From: Deltaproteobacteria bacterium | GTDB taxonomy: Bacteria > Myxococcota > Kuafuiibacteriia > Kuafuiibacteriales > Kuafuiibacteriaceae | DNA: 64,000 bases | Direction: 5' to 3' | Assembly (NCBI GenBank): GCA_016703535.1 | Contig: JADJBV010000001.1 | Coordinates: 5,074,001 to 5,138,000, forward strand | Shown here: in pieces, positions 52,501 to 59,892 of the stretch | How positions within the stretch are numbered: the stretch's first letter is position 1 | How the letters are laid out: each line of letters begins with the position of its first letter | The notes under the pieces: model-generated | The model's input: the letters and a program-made list of their open reading frames with translations, nothing else | What the model was told of the DNA's origin: nothing | Databases searched by the model: none | Program-made: the position numbers and the translations under genes

Positions 52501-53083
52501 GGTGGCCTCGCTCCGCGTACACCTGACCGGCCACATCGGTGACCAAGGTGATCTCGTCGATGGGCTCGGATCCCGGCGCCCCGGGGAGGGGCAGGCGCAC
52601 GAAGGCCCCCTCCTCCCGGCGGAAGAGGTGGCGACCGTGACCGCTGATCACCACTCGACCTTGGCGGTCGGTGACGATCGACTCGGTCAACCGGATCGGG
52701 AACTCGGGGGTGGGCTGGAACCAGTCAAAGGCCCCGGCTTGTCGCACGACCAACCCTTGATCGGTGCCGATCCAGAGGGCCCCGCCGGCGCCTTTGTGGA
52801 GGCGAGTCACCGCCCCGCTGGGCAAGCCGCCGGTGGTGCCAGGGCGGAACACCCGAAAGCTGTGCCCGTCGTAGCGGACCAATCCGGCGAAGGTCCCGAT
52901 CCACAAGAAGCCGTCGTCGTCTTCGACGACCGCGTTGGCCGAACTTTGGGGGAGACCTTCCCGAACGTCGATGATCTGCTCGACGTATTCGTTGGCCCAA
53001 ACTTGGAGGGCCTGGTGGGCCAGGGCGTCACCCGGGCTGAGCGCCAATAAGGCGCCAGCGACTGAGGCGACGCAACGCCTCAG
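49562..53083 (-). CDS. Periplasmic-propeller hybrid sensor histidine kinase / response regulator
   Basis: About 1,173 residues if translation starts at CTG 53083. In order: signal peptide (RRCVASVAGALLALSPGD then ALA before HQ), two-component propeller repeats (FLWIGTFAGLVRYDG, LWIGTDGGGLVRL and more, about 30-650), a Y_Y_Y-type Ig domain (about 680-760), a membrane helix (FGPALGGIVVLALAAVFGS), histidine kinase with AHDFNNILTG, DTGRGM and GRGLGLAA, and a C-terminal receiver with phospho-Asp in VITDLTMPVMSG. A TTG at 53047 would omit the signal peptide. CTG overlaps the mglA stop as CTGA. It senses something in the periplasm, possibly in an Mgl-linked pathway. Confidence 0.9.
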   Translation of the reverse strand: MRRCVASVAGALLALSPGDALAHQALQVWANEYVEQIIDVREGLPQSSANAVVEDDDGFLWIGTFAGLVRYDGHSFRVFRPGTTGGLPSGAVTRLHKGAGGALWIGTDQGLVVRQAGAFDWFQPTPEFPIRLTESIVTDRQGRVVISGHGRHLFRREEGAFVRLPLPGAPGSEPIDEITLVTDVAGQVYAERGHHLYRLDDRRWVPAHSFGDEWILGLAPRREGGVWVATDRQIHAFDGTAGRPVYPRLEAGFDYLTMFEAQNGDLWTASYIHGATRHRAQAPPLVMKKHHGLPESSIRVVTEDRERNLWIGTDGGGLVRLRVAAGRTYTEVDGLSHDIVRVVAQEAPGRWLVGTHGGGLVHFNQGTFTSVPLGTPRESSGWVWAVSPGVDRWVGLLETGLVHLVDGRPQRVELPGAPRPTVRALHRAADGRVWVATEQGLFVIAGSKVERIGPELKAVAMAEWRGGPVVAVGAEVQRVEGQDLRPILSVQGGEIAALSVDSQGRLWLASEDGRLGNWDGQRLSMIGPADGLPSTRYRSLASDGRGALWAGGNRGLVRILESEVEDLAKGRIRELPAVTLGLPDGLLSAEVNCVEVLQDPRGEPVLAVGTLHGLSVISPQVVEPLTRAPSVFFESLCFVDPGHGPDDPPETCHALEPGTPELHLPPGAFAVRTRYTAPSYFDPDAVHFELVIESPSGVVRRRVSERELTLQVAAPGRHHLSVRAATPHGYWSDRSAELSFTVEPHLWQQAWFGPALGGIVVLALAAVFGSALLGRLRLTKQQLAQERDQHRLEADLVERQRLESLGLLAGGVAHDFNNILTGVLANASFLRTENANAGPDTLEVVDEIEVAARRAAELCRQLLAYAGRGRLTVAPVSLSVLAQEASRLLKASVPARVELQLHLDDAEPLWAQGDEAQLQQVVLNLLLNGIEAIDGPGRVTLRTSAQTVTTGAEARSITGEALAPGSYVLLEIEDTGRGMSPDTRRRIFEPFFSTKGSGRGLGLAAVLGIVRSHQGALSVDSVEGRGSHFRLWLPRTQAPAPTVVPSAASAVEAQAKVVLVIDDEPPIRRVVATALKKLGLQVLQAEDGKLGLERYLAQPRVDLVITDLTMPVMSGEETVQQIRAHRPEQPIIVMSGYDQSEAMSRLQTGVEIYFLRKPFDVQELRRLVTKALD

Positions 53084-53670
53084 CGGGTCCCTTTCCTCAA
53101 CTCCTGCAACACCAACTTGGCCACTTCCTTGAGCGTGTCGAAGACGCCGAAGCCGCTGGTGGCGGTCGCCAAAAACTCAGGCCGGGCCAGATAGTTCAAC
53201 ATCCGCGACAGATCCTCGACCGGCGCGGCGTTGGGGAGGTCCCGCTTGTTGTACTGGAGCACCAGCGGGATCTTCTCGATGTCGTAACACTGCTCTTTGA
53301 GGTTGTCGCGGAGGTTATCCAGCGACTCCTGGTTGGCCTCCATGCGCTCGATCTGGCTGTCGGCCACGAAGACCACGCCGTCGACGCCCTTCAAGATCAA
53401 CTTGCGGCTAGCGTCATAAAAGACCTGGCCCGGCACCGTGTACAGGTGGAAGCGGGTCTTGAAACCTCGGATCTCGCCGAGCGAAAGCGGCAAGAAGTCG
53501 AAGAAGAGCGTGCGCTCGGTTTCAGTGGCGAGGGAGATCATCTTCCCTTTCGCCGTAGGTGAGGTCTTGTTGTAGATGTACTGCAGGTTGGTCGTCTTCC
53601 CGCACAGGCCAGGCCCGTAGTAGACGATCTTGCAGTTGATCTCGCGCGACGAGTAATTGATGAACGACAC
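53080..53670 (-). CDS. mglA: MglA, small Ras-like polarity GTPase
   Basis: This 196-residue protein closely resembles Myxococcus MglA from memory, with the opening MSFINYSSREINCKIVYYGP. The G1 loop is GPGLCGKTTN, the switch region has LPLSLGEIRGFKTRFHLY, then TVPGQVFYDASRKLILKG, and G4 is NKRD. MglA cycles GTP at the leading cell pole and directs gliding and type IV pili. The P-loop lacks the usual Gly12 spacing of Ras and has the MglA-specific form. It is 12 bp behind mglB and overlaps the sensor kinase start. Confidence 0.98.
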   Translation of the reverse strand: MSFINYSSREINCKIVYYGPGLCGKTTNLQYIYNKTSPTAKGKMISLATETERTLFFDFLPLSLGEIRGFKTRFHLYTVPGQVFYDASRKLILKGVDGVVFVADSQIERMEANQESLDNLRDNLKEQCYDIEKIPLVLQYNKRDLPNAAPVEDLSRMLNYLARPEFLATATSGFGVFDTLKEVAKLVLQELRKGTR

Positions 53671-53682
53671 GAGTCAGTACCC

Positions 53683-54162
53683 CTAAACCGAGAAGAGCTT
53701 GTCGATGTCCTCGTCCGTGATCTCGGCGAACGGGGACTGTTGGCCACTGGCCTCGGACCGTTTCATGAGTTGTTCGAAGATCTGGGTGAGCTCCTCAGAG
53801 CACTTCTTCACCCGCAGGCGCACCAGACCCAAACTGGAGCGACTGTCGAAGATCACCACCAAGATGACCCGGCTGGCCACCACCGAGATGTGCAGGTGAT
53901 CTTTGGCGCCCTCGTGAAAGAGGGTGCTGAACTCCTTTTCGCCCATCAGCTTGGCCAACCCACCGGTCGCGGCGATCTCGCCGGCCACCAGGGAGGCCAA
54001 GGACGTGCTGTCCAGGTGTTCGGTGTCGCCGGAGGAGGCGATCAGCTGACCGTTCTTGTCGATGACGAACACGGCCCGGGCGTTGGCTTCCCGGCCGAGG
54101 CGCTCGCAGACGGACGTGATGCGACGAGACTCCTCGTCGTACATCACCATCTGGGAGACCAT
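53683..54162 (-). CDS. mglB: MglB, Roadblock-family GAP for MglA
   Basis: This 159-residue Roadblock/LC7 protein is of the MglB type: MVMYDEESRRITSVCERLGR, AVFVIDKNGQLIASSGDTEH, LASLVAGEIAATGGLAKLMG, and the C-terminal FAEITDEDIDKLFSV that in Myxococcus MglB forms an exposed tail. MglB stimulates MglA GTP hydrolysis at the lagging pole. The ATG at 54162 has GGAGG nine bases ahead. It is the first gene of the mglB-mglA-sensor kinase order. Confidence 0.97.
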   Translation of the reverse strand: MVSQMVMYDEESRRITSVCERLGREANARAVFVIDKNGQLIASSGDTEHLDSTSLASLVAGEIAATGGLAKLMGEKEFSTLFHEGAKDHLHISVVASRVILVVIFDSRSSLGLVRLRVKKCSEELTQIFEQLMKRSEASGQQSPFAEITDEDIDKLFSV

Positions 54163-54230
54163 CTAAGGCGTCCTCCAAAGTACGCAATTACTCTGGCGAA
54201 TTCGGCTCAAACACCCCTCCGGAGGTGGCC

Positions 54231-54258
54231 ATCGTAACACGGACCGGCCAGGCCGCAA
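54231..54258 (-). promoter_or_regulatory. Predicted promoter of mglB-mglA
   Basis: On the minus strand TTGCGG (54253-54258) and TACGAT (54231-54236) are separated by 16 bp. The expected start is near 54222, giving a leader of about 60 nt. That leader contains CCTCCGGAGG, a perfect 10-bp palindrome, before the mglB ribosome site. Confidence 0.45.
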
Positions 54259-54275
54259 GTTCGTGGGCAGAAGCG

Positions 54276-54659
54276 TCAGCGGGGGGCCTTTATGGGGACC
54301 ATAAGGGTGATCTTCGCTCCGACATGGGCCGGGTAGTGGATCCGGCGCAGGACCTGGGACAGGCACTCGGAGAGGAGCTGCTGGTTTTCGGGGACCGTGC
54401 CCTGGACGTCGGCGGTGCTGGGGGTGCCGTCGCTCGGAACCGTGACCTTGAAGGTGAAGTCCGAGAGGTCGACGTTGAGGTTGTAGCGCTCCCGGCCGTA
54501 ACAGGTCCGCAGCGCATCGGCCTGATCGCGGATTTTGGACTCGACCTCGGCCTCGGTCAGCGCTTGCTGGCGCACGCCCCCGACCTCCAGGGGCGCCGAA
54601 CGGGGCGGAGGTTCGCTGGCACAAGCACAAAAGACCAGGGCCCAGGCAAGACGCCGCAT
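54276..54659 (-). CDS. AgmX/PglI C-terminal-like lipoprotein
   Basis: This 127-residue lipoprotein has lipobox VFCAC (Cys 13). The body resembles the C-terminal domain of myxobacterial AgmX/PglI proteins: helix with RTCYGRERYN, then FKVTVPSDGTPSTADVQG, and NQQLLSECLSQVLRRIHYPA before a last strand. In Myxococcus, AgmX is linked to adventurous gliding; here only a short lipid-anchored version exists. It sits upstream of mglB, with the mglBA promoter between them. Confidence 0.7.
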   Translation of the reverse strand: MRRLAWALVFCACASEPPPRSAPLEVGGVRQQALTEAEVESKIRDQADALRTCYGRERYNLNVDLSDFTFKVTVPSDGTPSTADVQGTVPENQQLLSECLSQVLRRIHYPAHVGAKITLMVPIKAPR

Positions 54660-54786
54660 TGATCCGGCGTTCTACGCCATCCTTGGGTCCAGGGCGAGGG
54701 TCGCCCCAACGGCGCCCTCATTTCCCCGTGGGGGCACAAGCGATCCCCTCTTGACCGTGGGGTCGGGGACCTCGACCCTCGGCCGG

Positions 54787-55479
54787 GTGAAGGTGGCCGA
54801 GGTCCGGGAGCGGCTGCTGTTTTGGTACCGGGAGGCCAAGAGGGACCTGCCCTGGCGCCGCCGCCGCGATCCCTACGCAACCTGGATCTCCGAGATCATG
54901 CTCCAACAGACCCGGGTCGACACGGTGATCCCATACTTTGAGCGGTTCATGGAGCGTTGGCCCGACGCCCAGAGCCTGGCCGCCGCCGATCCCGACCTGG
55001 TGCGGGCGGCGTGGTCGGGCCTCGGCTACTACCGGCGCGCCCAGCTGATGTTGAGGGCCGCCCATACCGTGGTGGCCGAACACCAAGGTCACCTCCCGAA
55101 AGATCTGGAGGCGCTGCGGGCCCTGCCGGGCTTTGGCCGCTACACCGCGGGGGCGGTTGCGTCGATCGCCTTCGATCTGCCCACGCCCGCGGTGGACGGC
55201 AACGTCTGTCGGGTGTTGGCGCGGGTGTACGGGATCGAAGGTGACGTCTCTCGCGGTGCACCCCACGAAGAGGTCTGGAAAGCGGCGACCCAGCTGGCGC
55301 CCGGCGAAGCGCCTGGAGAGCTGAACCAGGCGTTGATCGAGCTGGGCGCGCTTTTGTGTACCCCCAAGTCTCCAAAGTGCCTGTTGTGTCCGATCGCCAC
55401 CCCCTGTCAGGCCCGGGCCCAAGGGCGGACCGATCAGATCCCACCCCCCAAAAAAGCGCGGAAAACGCGGCCAAAGTGA
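54787..55479 (+). CDS. mutY: MutY adenine glycosylase, catalytic part (C-terminal domain split off)
   Basis: This 230-residue frame starts at GTG 54787 (the second GTG at 54793 also possible). The helix-hairpin-helix glycosylase core is intact: WISEIMLQQTRVDTVIPYFE with the catalytic Glu, PGFGRYTAGAVASIAF, then VDGNV with the catalytic Asp. The iron-sulfur ligands follow as C-x6-C-x2-C-x5-C near the end. MutY removes A paired with 8-oxo-G. The reading frame stops 12 codons past the cluster. The missing 8-oxo-G recognition domain is encoded in the +1 frame just downstream. It has catalytic parts but probably reduced specificity if the split is real. Confidence 0.9.
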   Translation: MKVAEVRERLLFWYREAKRDLPWRRRRDPYATWISEIMLQQTRVDTVIPYFERFMERWPDAQSLAAADPDLVRAAWSGLGYYRRAQLMLRAAHTVVAEHQGHLPKDLEALRALPGFGRYTAGAVASIAFDLPTPAVDGNVCRVLARVYGIEGDVSRGAPHEEVWKAATQLAPGEAPGELNQALIELGALLCTPKSPKCLLCPIATPCQARAQGRTDQIPPPKKARKTRPK

Positions 55480-55879
55480 GCTGACCAGCATCTTGGCGCT
55501 GGAAGGGGACGCGGTGTGGCTGGAGCGACAACCGAAGGACGGCTTGTTCGCCGAGTTGTGGTGCCTGCCGTGGTTGGAGGGGCACCTGGAGCCTGACCAA
55601 GCGGTGGACGAGGCCGAACGCAAATACGGATGGAGCCTGACCCACGCCGAGACCGCGGCGAAGGTGACCCACGTGTTGACCCACCGGGACATCCACTTGG
55701 TGGTGATGCGGGCCCGGGGCCGCCCCCCGGCGGAGCGTGGTTTTTTGCGGGTGCCGGTGGGCGAACTCGATCGCCACGGGATCCCGACCATCACGGTCCG
55801 TGCCTTGAAGGCCGGCCTTCCCCGGTCACTCCTACGAGAGGCCGTGCTTCCCGGCCGGGGACCTTCTGTCCGCTCCTGA
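55478..55879 (+). pseudogene. mutY: MutY C-terminal NUDIX-like domain, out of frame
   Basis: The frame shifted by +1 encodes ELTSILALEGDAVWLERQPK, then DGLFAELWCLPWLEG, and THVLTHRDIHLVVMRA, matching the MutY C-terminal domain that recognises 8-oxo-G. IPTITVRALKAG is the usual tail. Reading back, the frames can be joined at CCCCCCAAAAAA (55444-55455), where one base too many would explain the split. A start at TTG 55493 exists, but no convincing ribosome site was seen. Sequencing error, phase variation or true decay cannot be told apart here. Confidence 0.75.
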
Positions 55880-55899
55880 AACCTGACATCGTGCCGGGG

Positions 55900-57579
55900 A
55901 TGGCGGGAGAAGCCGGCAGCTTCGGCGACTATCAGCTCGTCGCCAAGATCGCCTCGGGGCCCCGGGCCGAGTTGTGGCGGGCCACTCACCCGGATCGGGT
56001 CGGCCCCGTGGCCATGAAGATCCTCAAGTCTCAAGCCTTGTCCGAGACGGATCGTCGCCGGGCCTTCGATCGCTTGGTCGCCGCCATCACCTCGGTGGGC
56101 CGCCTCGAGCACCCGAGTTTGCCGGAGGTGTACGGCGTCGAACGAGACGGGCCCAGCGGCCAATTCGCCTTGGTCGAGGAGCTGGTCGACGGCGCACCTT
56201 TTGTGGAGCTCGGAGATCTCTCGCGCCCCACGGTCCGGGAACACGCGCTCGATCTGATCGCCCAACTCGCCAAGACCTTGGCTTGGCTGCACATGCAGGA
56301 GATCGCTCACGGCAACGTCAAGGCGAACAACGTGATGATCACCCGCTCGGCCCAGGGCTCCCGGGTCAAGCTCCTCGATCTGTGTTGGTCCCGGGCGGGG
56401 CTGGGAGAACGTTCACCTTCCCTCGCCCCGGAGGGCGCCTGGACCCCGGCCGCCGATCAATGGGCCGTCGCCAAGATCTTGGAGCAAGCGGCCTTGCGAG
56501 GGGCCCCGGGCCGATCGTTGGGGGAGATCTCGCCGGGGCTTCAGAAGTTGTTGACCCGGGCGTTGGCCACCAAACCCAGCGATCGTTTCCCGTCGCTCAA
56601 CGCTTTTGGGTTGGCGCTGGATGAACTGCGGACCAAGGCGATGGGCAGCGGCACCGAAGATCTCCCGATGCCCGGCGGAGCTGCGCCAACGATCCCGGTG
56701 TCGATCTCCAACGCCCGACAACCTTTGCCCAGCCGCGAAGAACGGCGCGGTCCATCGTCGATTCAGCCGGCGCCCACCTTGGATCTGGCTCCGGTGTCGG
56801 CGCCTCCGCCAGCGCCGCCGCCGGTGGCCCCCAGCGTGTTGGGGATCGGCGCGGCCACCGAACCCGGGATGCCGGCGATCCGTCGAGGAGATGACGGCCT
56901 TCCCACCGAAGATCTCGAGGTCCCGGCCCGGGCTTCAGCCGCCGCGGCGGTGGCGATCGAGACCATCGATCCTTCGGCCGACGCGGTCTTGCCCGAGCGC
57001 AAGATCGGCCCCAGCGATCCGACCCATCAACTGGCGCCGGTGGGCTCCAACCCGCGCCGTGGCGATCTGATCGTGGTGGTGGTGTTGCTGGCGGCCGCGG
57101 CCTTGTTGGGCGTGTTCACTTGGATGGCGGTGTCGGCGGGTGAACAAGCGTCTCAGCTCGATCCAAGTCCGGTTTTTATTCCCCCGGAACCACCGGCCGT
57201 GGTGCCCCCGCCCCCGCCCCCTCCGGATTCGCCACCGGCCCCGCCCCCGGCCGCGGTCGAGGCCCCACCGCCGCCCCCTCCGCCGGCGCCGCCGGTGAAG
57301 GTCGAGTCGGCGGCCCGTACTCAAGATCGAGCCTGCCGCGCCGGTAACCCCAGGGCCTGCCTCAGCTTCGCCGAAGGGGCCTTGTCGAGCGGTGACCCGC
57401 GTCGAGAAAAAGATGGCCGGCGGGCCCTCGAGAAGGCCTGCGACGCCCGTTTGCCCGAGGCCTGTGCCCGGCTGGCGGCGGTGTTTCGACAGGGTTTGGG
57501 AGGGCCAGCGAGTGATCGCACCGCCGCGGCCTTCGAGCAGCGCGCCTGCCAACTCGGACATCAAGCCAGCTGTCGTTGA
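55900..57579 (+). CDS. Membrane pseudokinase with Sel1-like extracytoplasmic repeats
   Basis: This 559-residue protein starts at ATG 55900 (GTG 55891 possible). A protein-kinase fold (about 12-255) keeps VAMKIL but lacks key motifs: the catalytic loop reads HGNVKANNVM (Asp of HRD is Asn), and the metal site reads LLDLCWS instead of DFG. The glycine loop is IASGPRAELW. It is therefore predicted inactive for phosphotransfer. Residues 260-385 are Pro/Ala-rich, followed by one helix (LIVVVVLLAAAALLGVFTWM). Outside is a Pro tract and Sel1-like repeats with regular Cys (CRAGNPRACLSFAEGALSSG, CDARLPEACARLAAVF). Confidence 0.85.
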   Translation: MAGEAGSFGDYQLVAKIASGPRAELWRATHPDRVGPVAMKILKSQALSETDRRRAFDRLVAAITSVGRLEHPSLPEVYGVERDGPSGQFALVEELVDGAPFVELGDLSRPTVREHALDLIAQLAKTLAWLHMQEIAHGNVKANNVMITRSAQGSRVKLLDLCWSRAGLGERSPSLAPEGAWTPAADQWAVAKILEQAALRGAPGRSLGEISPGLQKLLTRALATKPSDRFPSLNAFGLALDELRTKAMGSGTEDLPMPGGAAPTIPVSISNARQPLPSREERRGPSSIQPAPTLDLAPVSAPPPAPPPVAPSVLGIGAATEPGMPAIRRGDDGLPTEDLEVPARASAAAAVAIETIDPSADAVLPERKIGPSDPTHQLAPVGSNPRRGDLIVVVVLLAAAALLGVFTWMAVSAGEQASQLDPSPVFIPPEPPAVVPPPPPPPDSPPAPPPAAVEAPPPPPPPAPPVKVESAARTQDRACRAGNPRACLSFAEGALSSGDPRREKDGRRALEKACDARLPEACARLAAVFRQGLGGPASDRTAAAFEQRACQLGHQASCR

Positions 57580-57591
57580 GGCGAATGGTCG

Positions 57592-57609
57592 CTTCGGAGA
57601 ACTCCGAAG
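57592..57609. promoter_or_regulatory. Perfect 8+2+8 inverted repeat before the cbb3 operon
   Basis: CTTCGGAGAACTCCGAAG: two 8-bp arms around AA. It lies 12 bp after the pseudokinase stop and 38 bp before the ccoN start. It has no T-run, so an operator is more likely than a terminator. It does not resemble an FNR site (TTGAT-N4-ATCAA). Confidence 0.5.
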
Positions 57610-57646
57610 GTGGACTCATGGCGCTATGCGTCACTAGGATGCACCC

Positions 57647-59278
57647 GTGGCAGCCGCGGTGCTCGTGACGACCTTCCTGATGGGGATCGTCGCCCTGGTG
57701 GCGGTCCTTTGGGCCGTCGCCAAAGGTCAGCTGTCCGGGGGCTCCAACGGCGCCCGGGTGATCTTCGCGCCCGGTGAGTTGGGCATCGGCGAAAATCCCA
57801 ACCCCACCGCCGATCTCGAGCCCGATCCCGAGACCGGCTTGGTTCAGGGCCAGACCATCGACGAACTGCAGGCCCGGATAGAGGCCGACATCTCCTCGAG
57901 GCAGCCGGTGTTGGCCTTCGCCGGATCCGCGGTGCTCTGGCTGGTGTTGGGCAGCGTGTTGGGCCTGATCGCCTCGATCAAGATGCACGAGCCGGACTGG
58001 CTCAACGAGTCCCGCCTCCTGACCTTTGGCCGCCTGCGCCCGATGCACCTCAACGTGGTGGCGTACGGCTGGCTGAGCATGGCGGGGATCGCGAGCGCCC
58101 TTTGGCTGATCCCCCGCCTCTTGCGGACCACCTTGAAGGGCGGAGGCTTTGCCTTGTTGGGTGCGGTCTTGTGGAACGTGGCGGTCCTGGGAGGCGTCAC
58201 CTCCTTGGGCGCAGGGGTCAGCGAAGGGCTGGAGTGGCTGGAGTTCCCTTGGCCAGTGGACGCCCTCTTTGTCCTCGCCGGTGGGCTGGTGTCGCTGCCG
58301 CTGTTTTTTACGCTGCGGACCCGCCGGGTCGAGCACCTATACGTCAGCGTATGGTACCTGACCGCGGCCCTGGTCTGGTTCCCGATCCTCTTTTTGGTCG
58401 GCAATGGCTTTTCGCTCTTCGCCCACGGCGTGCCCCAGGCCACGGTGAATTGGTGGTTCGCGCACAACGTGTTGGGTTTGTGGTTTACGCCCCTGGCCTT
58501 GGCTGCGAGTTATTACCTGATCCCCAAGATCATCGGGCGACCCATCCACAGTTATCAGCTCTCCTTGATGGGTTTTTGGGCATTGGCACTCTTCTACAGT
58601 CACGTCGGCATCCACCACCTGATCGGTGGGCCGGTCCCGACCTGGTTGGTCACGGTGTCGATCGTGACCAGCATGATGATGTTCGTGCCGGTGGTGGCGG
58701 TCGCCATCAACCAACACTTCACGATGTGGGGCCACTTTCGTTACCTGCTGACGTCGCCGACGCTGCGTTTTGTGGTGCTCGGGGCGGTCACCTATACGTT
58801 GGTTTCGTTCCAGGGATCACTCCACTCGCTCCGGACCCTCAACACCCTCACCCACTTCACCCACTACACCGTGGCCCACGCCCACCTCGGGGCTTACGGC
58901 TTCGCCAGCATGATCTTCTTCGGGTCGATGTACTTCTATTTGCCCCGGGTGGTGCGCTTCGAGTGGCCCTACCCGAGGTTGATCACCGCCCACTTCTGGT
59001 TCGTGTTCATCGGCTTCGGCGTCTACTTCATCGGCCTGTCGATCGGCGGCTTGCTCCAAGGCTTCGCCATGCTCCGGGCCGAAAGCCCGTTCATGGACTC
59101 GGTGACCGTCACCATCCCTTTTTTGGTGGCCCGTAGCGTAGGCGGCGCGTTGATGAACGTCGGCCACCTGATCTTCGCCGGCCACGTGTTGATCTTGATG
59201 CTCCACTTCGGCCGAGCCCGCACCGCTCCGGCCCAGTTCAAGCCCTTGGCGATCATCGCCGCGGAGCTCAAATCATGA
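57647..59278 (+). CDS. ccoN: Fused CcoS-like segment and cbb3-type cytochrome oxidase subunit I (CcoN)
   Basis: The 543-residue protein starts at GTG 57647. Residues 1-50 (VTTFLMGIVALVAVLWAVAK then GQLSGGSNGARVIFAPGE) look like the small maturation factor CcoS (helix, then GQF.D.....R.LFD). The rest is CcoN: haem and CuB ligands in RPMHLNVVAYGW, WWFAHNVLGLWFTPLALAAS, FYSHVGIHHL, and HYTVAHAHLGAYGF. CcoN holds the O2-reducing haem-copper centre and pumps protons. CcoS is required to insert its cofactors. The CcoN-specific long loop between helices 3 and 4 is short. The ccoO gene overlaps the stop. Confidence 0.9.
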   Translation: MAAAVLVTTFLMGIVALVAVLWAVAKGQLSGGSNGARVIFAPGELGIGENPNPTADLEPDPETGLVQGQTIDELQARIEADISSRQPVLAFAGSAVLWLVLGSVLGLIASIKMHEPDWLNESRLLTFGRLRPMHLNVVAYGWLSMAGIASALWLIPRLLRTTLKGGGFALLGAVLWNVAVLGGVTSLGAGVSEGLEWLEFPWPVDALFVLAGGLVSLPLFFTLRTRRVEHLYVSVWYLTAALVWFPILFLVGNGFSLFAHGVPQATVNWWFAHNVLGLWFTPLALAASYYLIPKIIGRPIHSYQLSLMGFWALALFYSHVGIHHLIGGPVPTWLVTVSIVTSMMMFVPVVAVAINQHFTMWGHFRYLLTSPTLRFVVLGAVTYTLVSFQGSLHSLRTLNTLTHFTHYTVAHAHLGAYGFASMIFFGSMYFYLPRVVRFEWPYPRLITAHFWFVFIGFGVYFIGLSIGGLLQGFAMLRAESPFMDSVTVTIPFLVARSVGGALMNVGHLIFAGHVLILMLHFGRARTAPAQFKPLAIIAAELKS

Positions 59279-59892
59279 AGCCTCTCGAGATCACCTTGGG
59301 TGCGGCCAGCATCGTGATGTTCGCGGGGGCGGTGCTCGGCTTGGCCCCCGAACTTCAACTCGGCTCGATCTCGCCGCCCGCCGGCCTCAAGCCCTACACC
59401 CTCAGTGAACGCCGCGGACGGGCCACCTACGTCGACCTGGGCTGCATGTATTGCCATAGCCAACAACCCCGAGACAAAGTCCAAGCCCCCGACGAAGAGC
59501 GAGGTTGGGGCCGGGCCGCGACTCCCGGCGACTACAGCTACGACCGCCCCCACCTGCTGGGCACGATGCGCACCGGGCCCGATCTACTGAATATAGGAGT
59601 CCGCCAGCCCAGTGAAGACTGGCACCTGCTGCACCTCTATCAACCCCGAGCGGTGGTGCCCGGATCGATCATGCCGTCTTATCCCTTCCTCTTCGTGAAG
59701 AAGGACCGGAACCTGCTCTATCCCGGCGATCGCACGCTCAAGGTGCCGCCGCCGTACGACGAGCCGGGGGTGGCGGTGGTGGTGACCGAAGAAGCACGGG
59801 ACCTGGTCGCGTACCTGAAGAGCCTGAAGCGCAACCATCCGACCGACGAACTCCCGCCGCCGGTGCCGCCGCCGGAGGAGGCCAAGCCATGA
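59275..59892 (+). CDS. ccoO: cbb3 oxidase subunit II (CcoO), monohaem
   Basis: This 205-residue c-type cytochrome is anchored by an N-terminal helix (ITLGAASIVMFAGAVLGLAP). The haem site is RATYVDLGCMYCHSQQPR (CMYCH), the axial Met is in IMPSYPFLF, and DLVAYLKSLK closes the fold. CcoO carries electrons from CcoP to CcoN. It overlaps ccoN (ATGA) and ends PPPVPPPEEAKP before ccoP, with another ATGA overlap. Confidence 0.93.
   Translation: MKPLEITLGAASIVMFAGAVLGLAPELQLGSISPPAGLKPYTLSERRGRATYVDLGCMYCHSQQPRDKVQAPDEERGWGRAATPGDYSYDRPHLLGTMRTGPDLLNIGVRQPSEDWHLLHLYQPRAVVPGSIMPSYPFLFVKKDRNLLYPGDRTLKVPPPYDEPGVAVVVTEEARDLVAYLKSLKRNHPTDELPPPVPPPEEAKP

Noticed and set aside
55441..55479. Programmed -1 frameshift at AAAAAAG in mutY, as in dnaX
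   Set aside because: The C-terminal domain lies in the +1 frame, and -1 slippage would not reach it.
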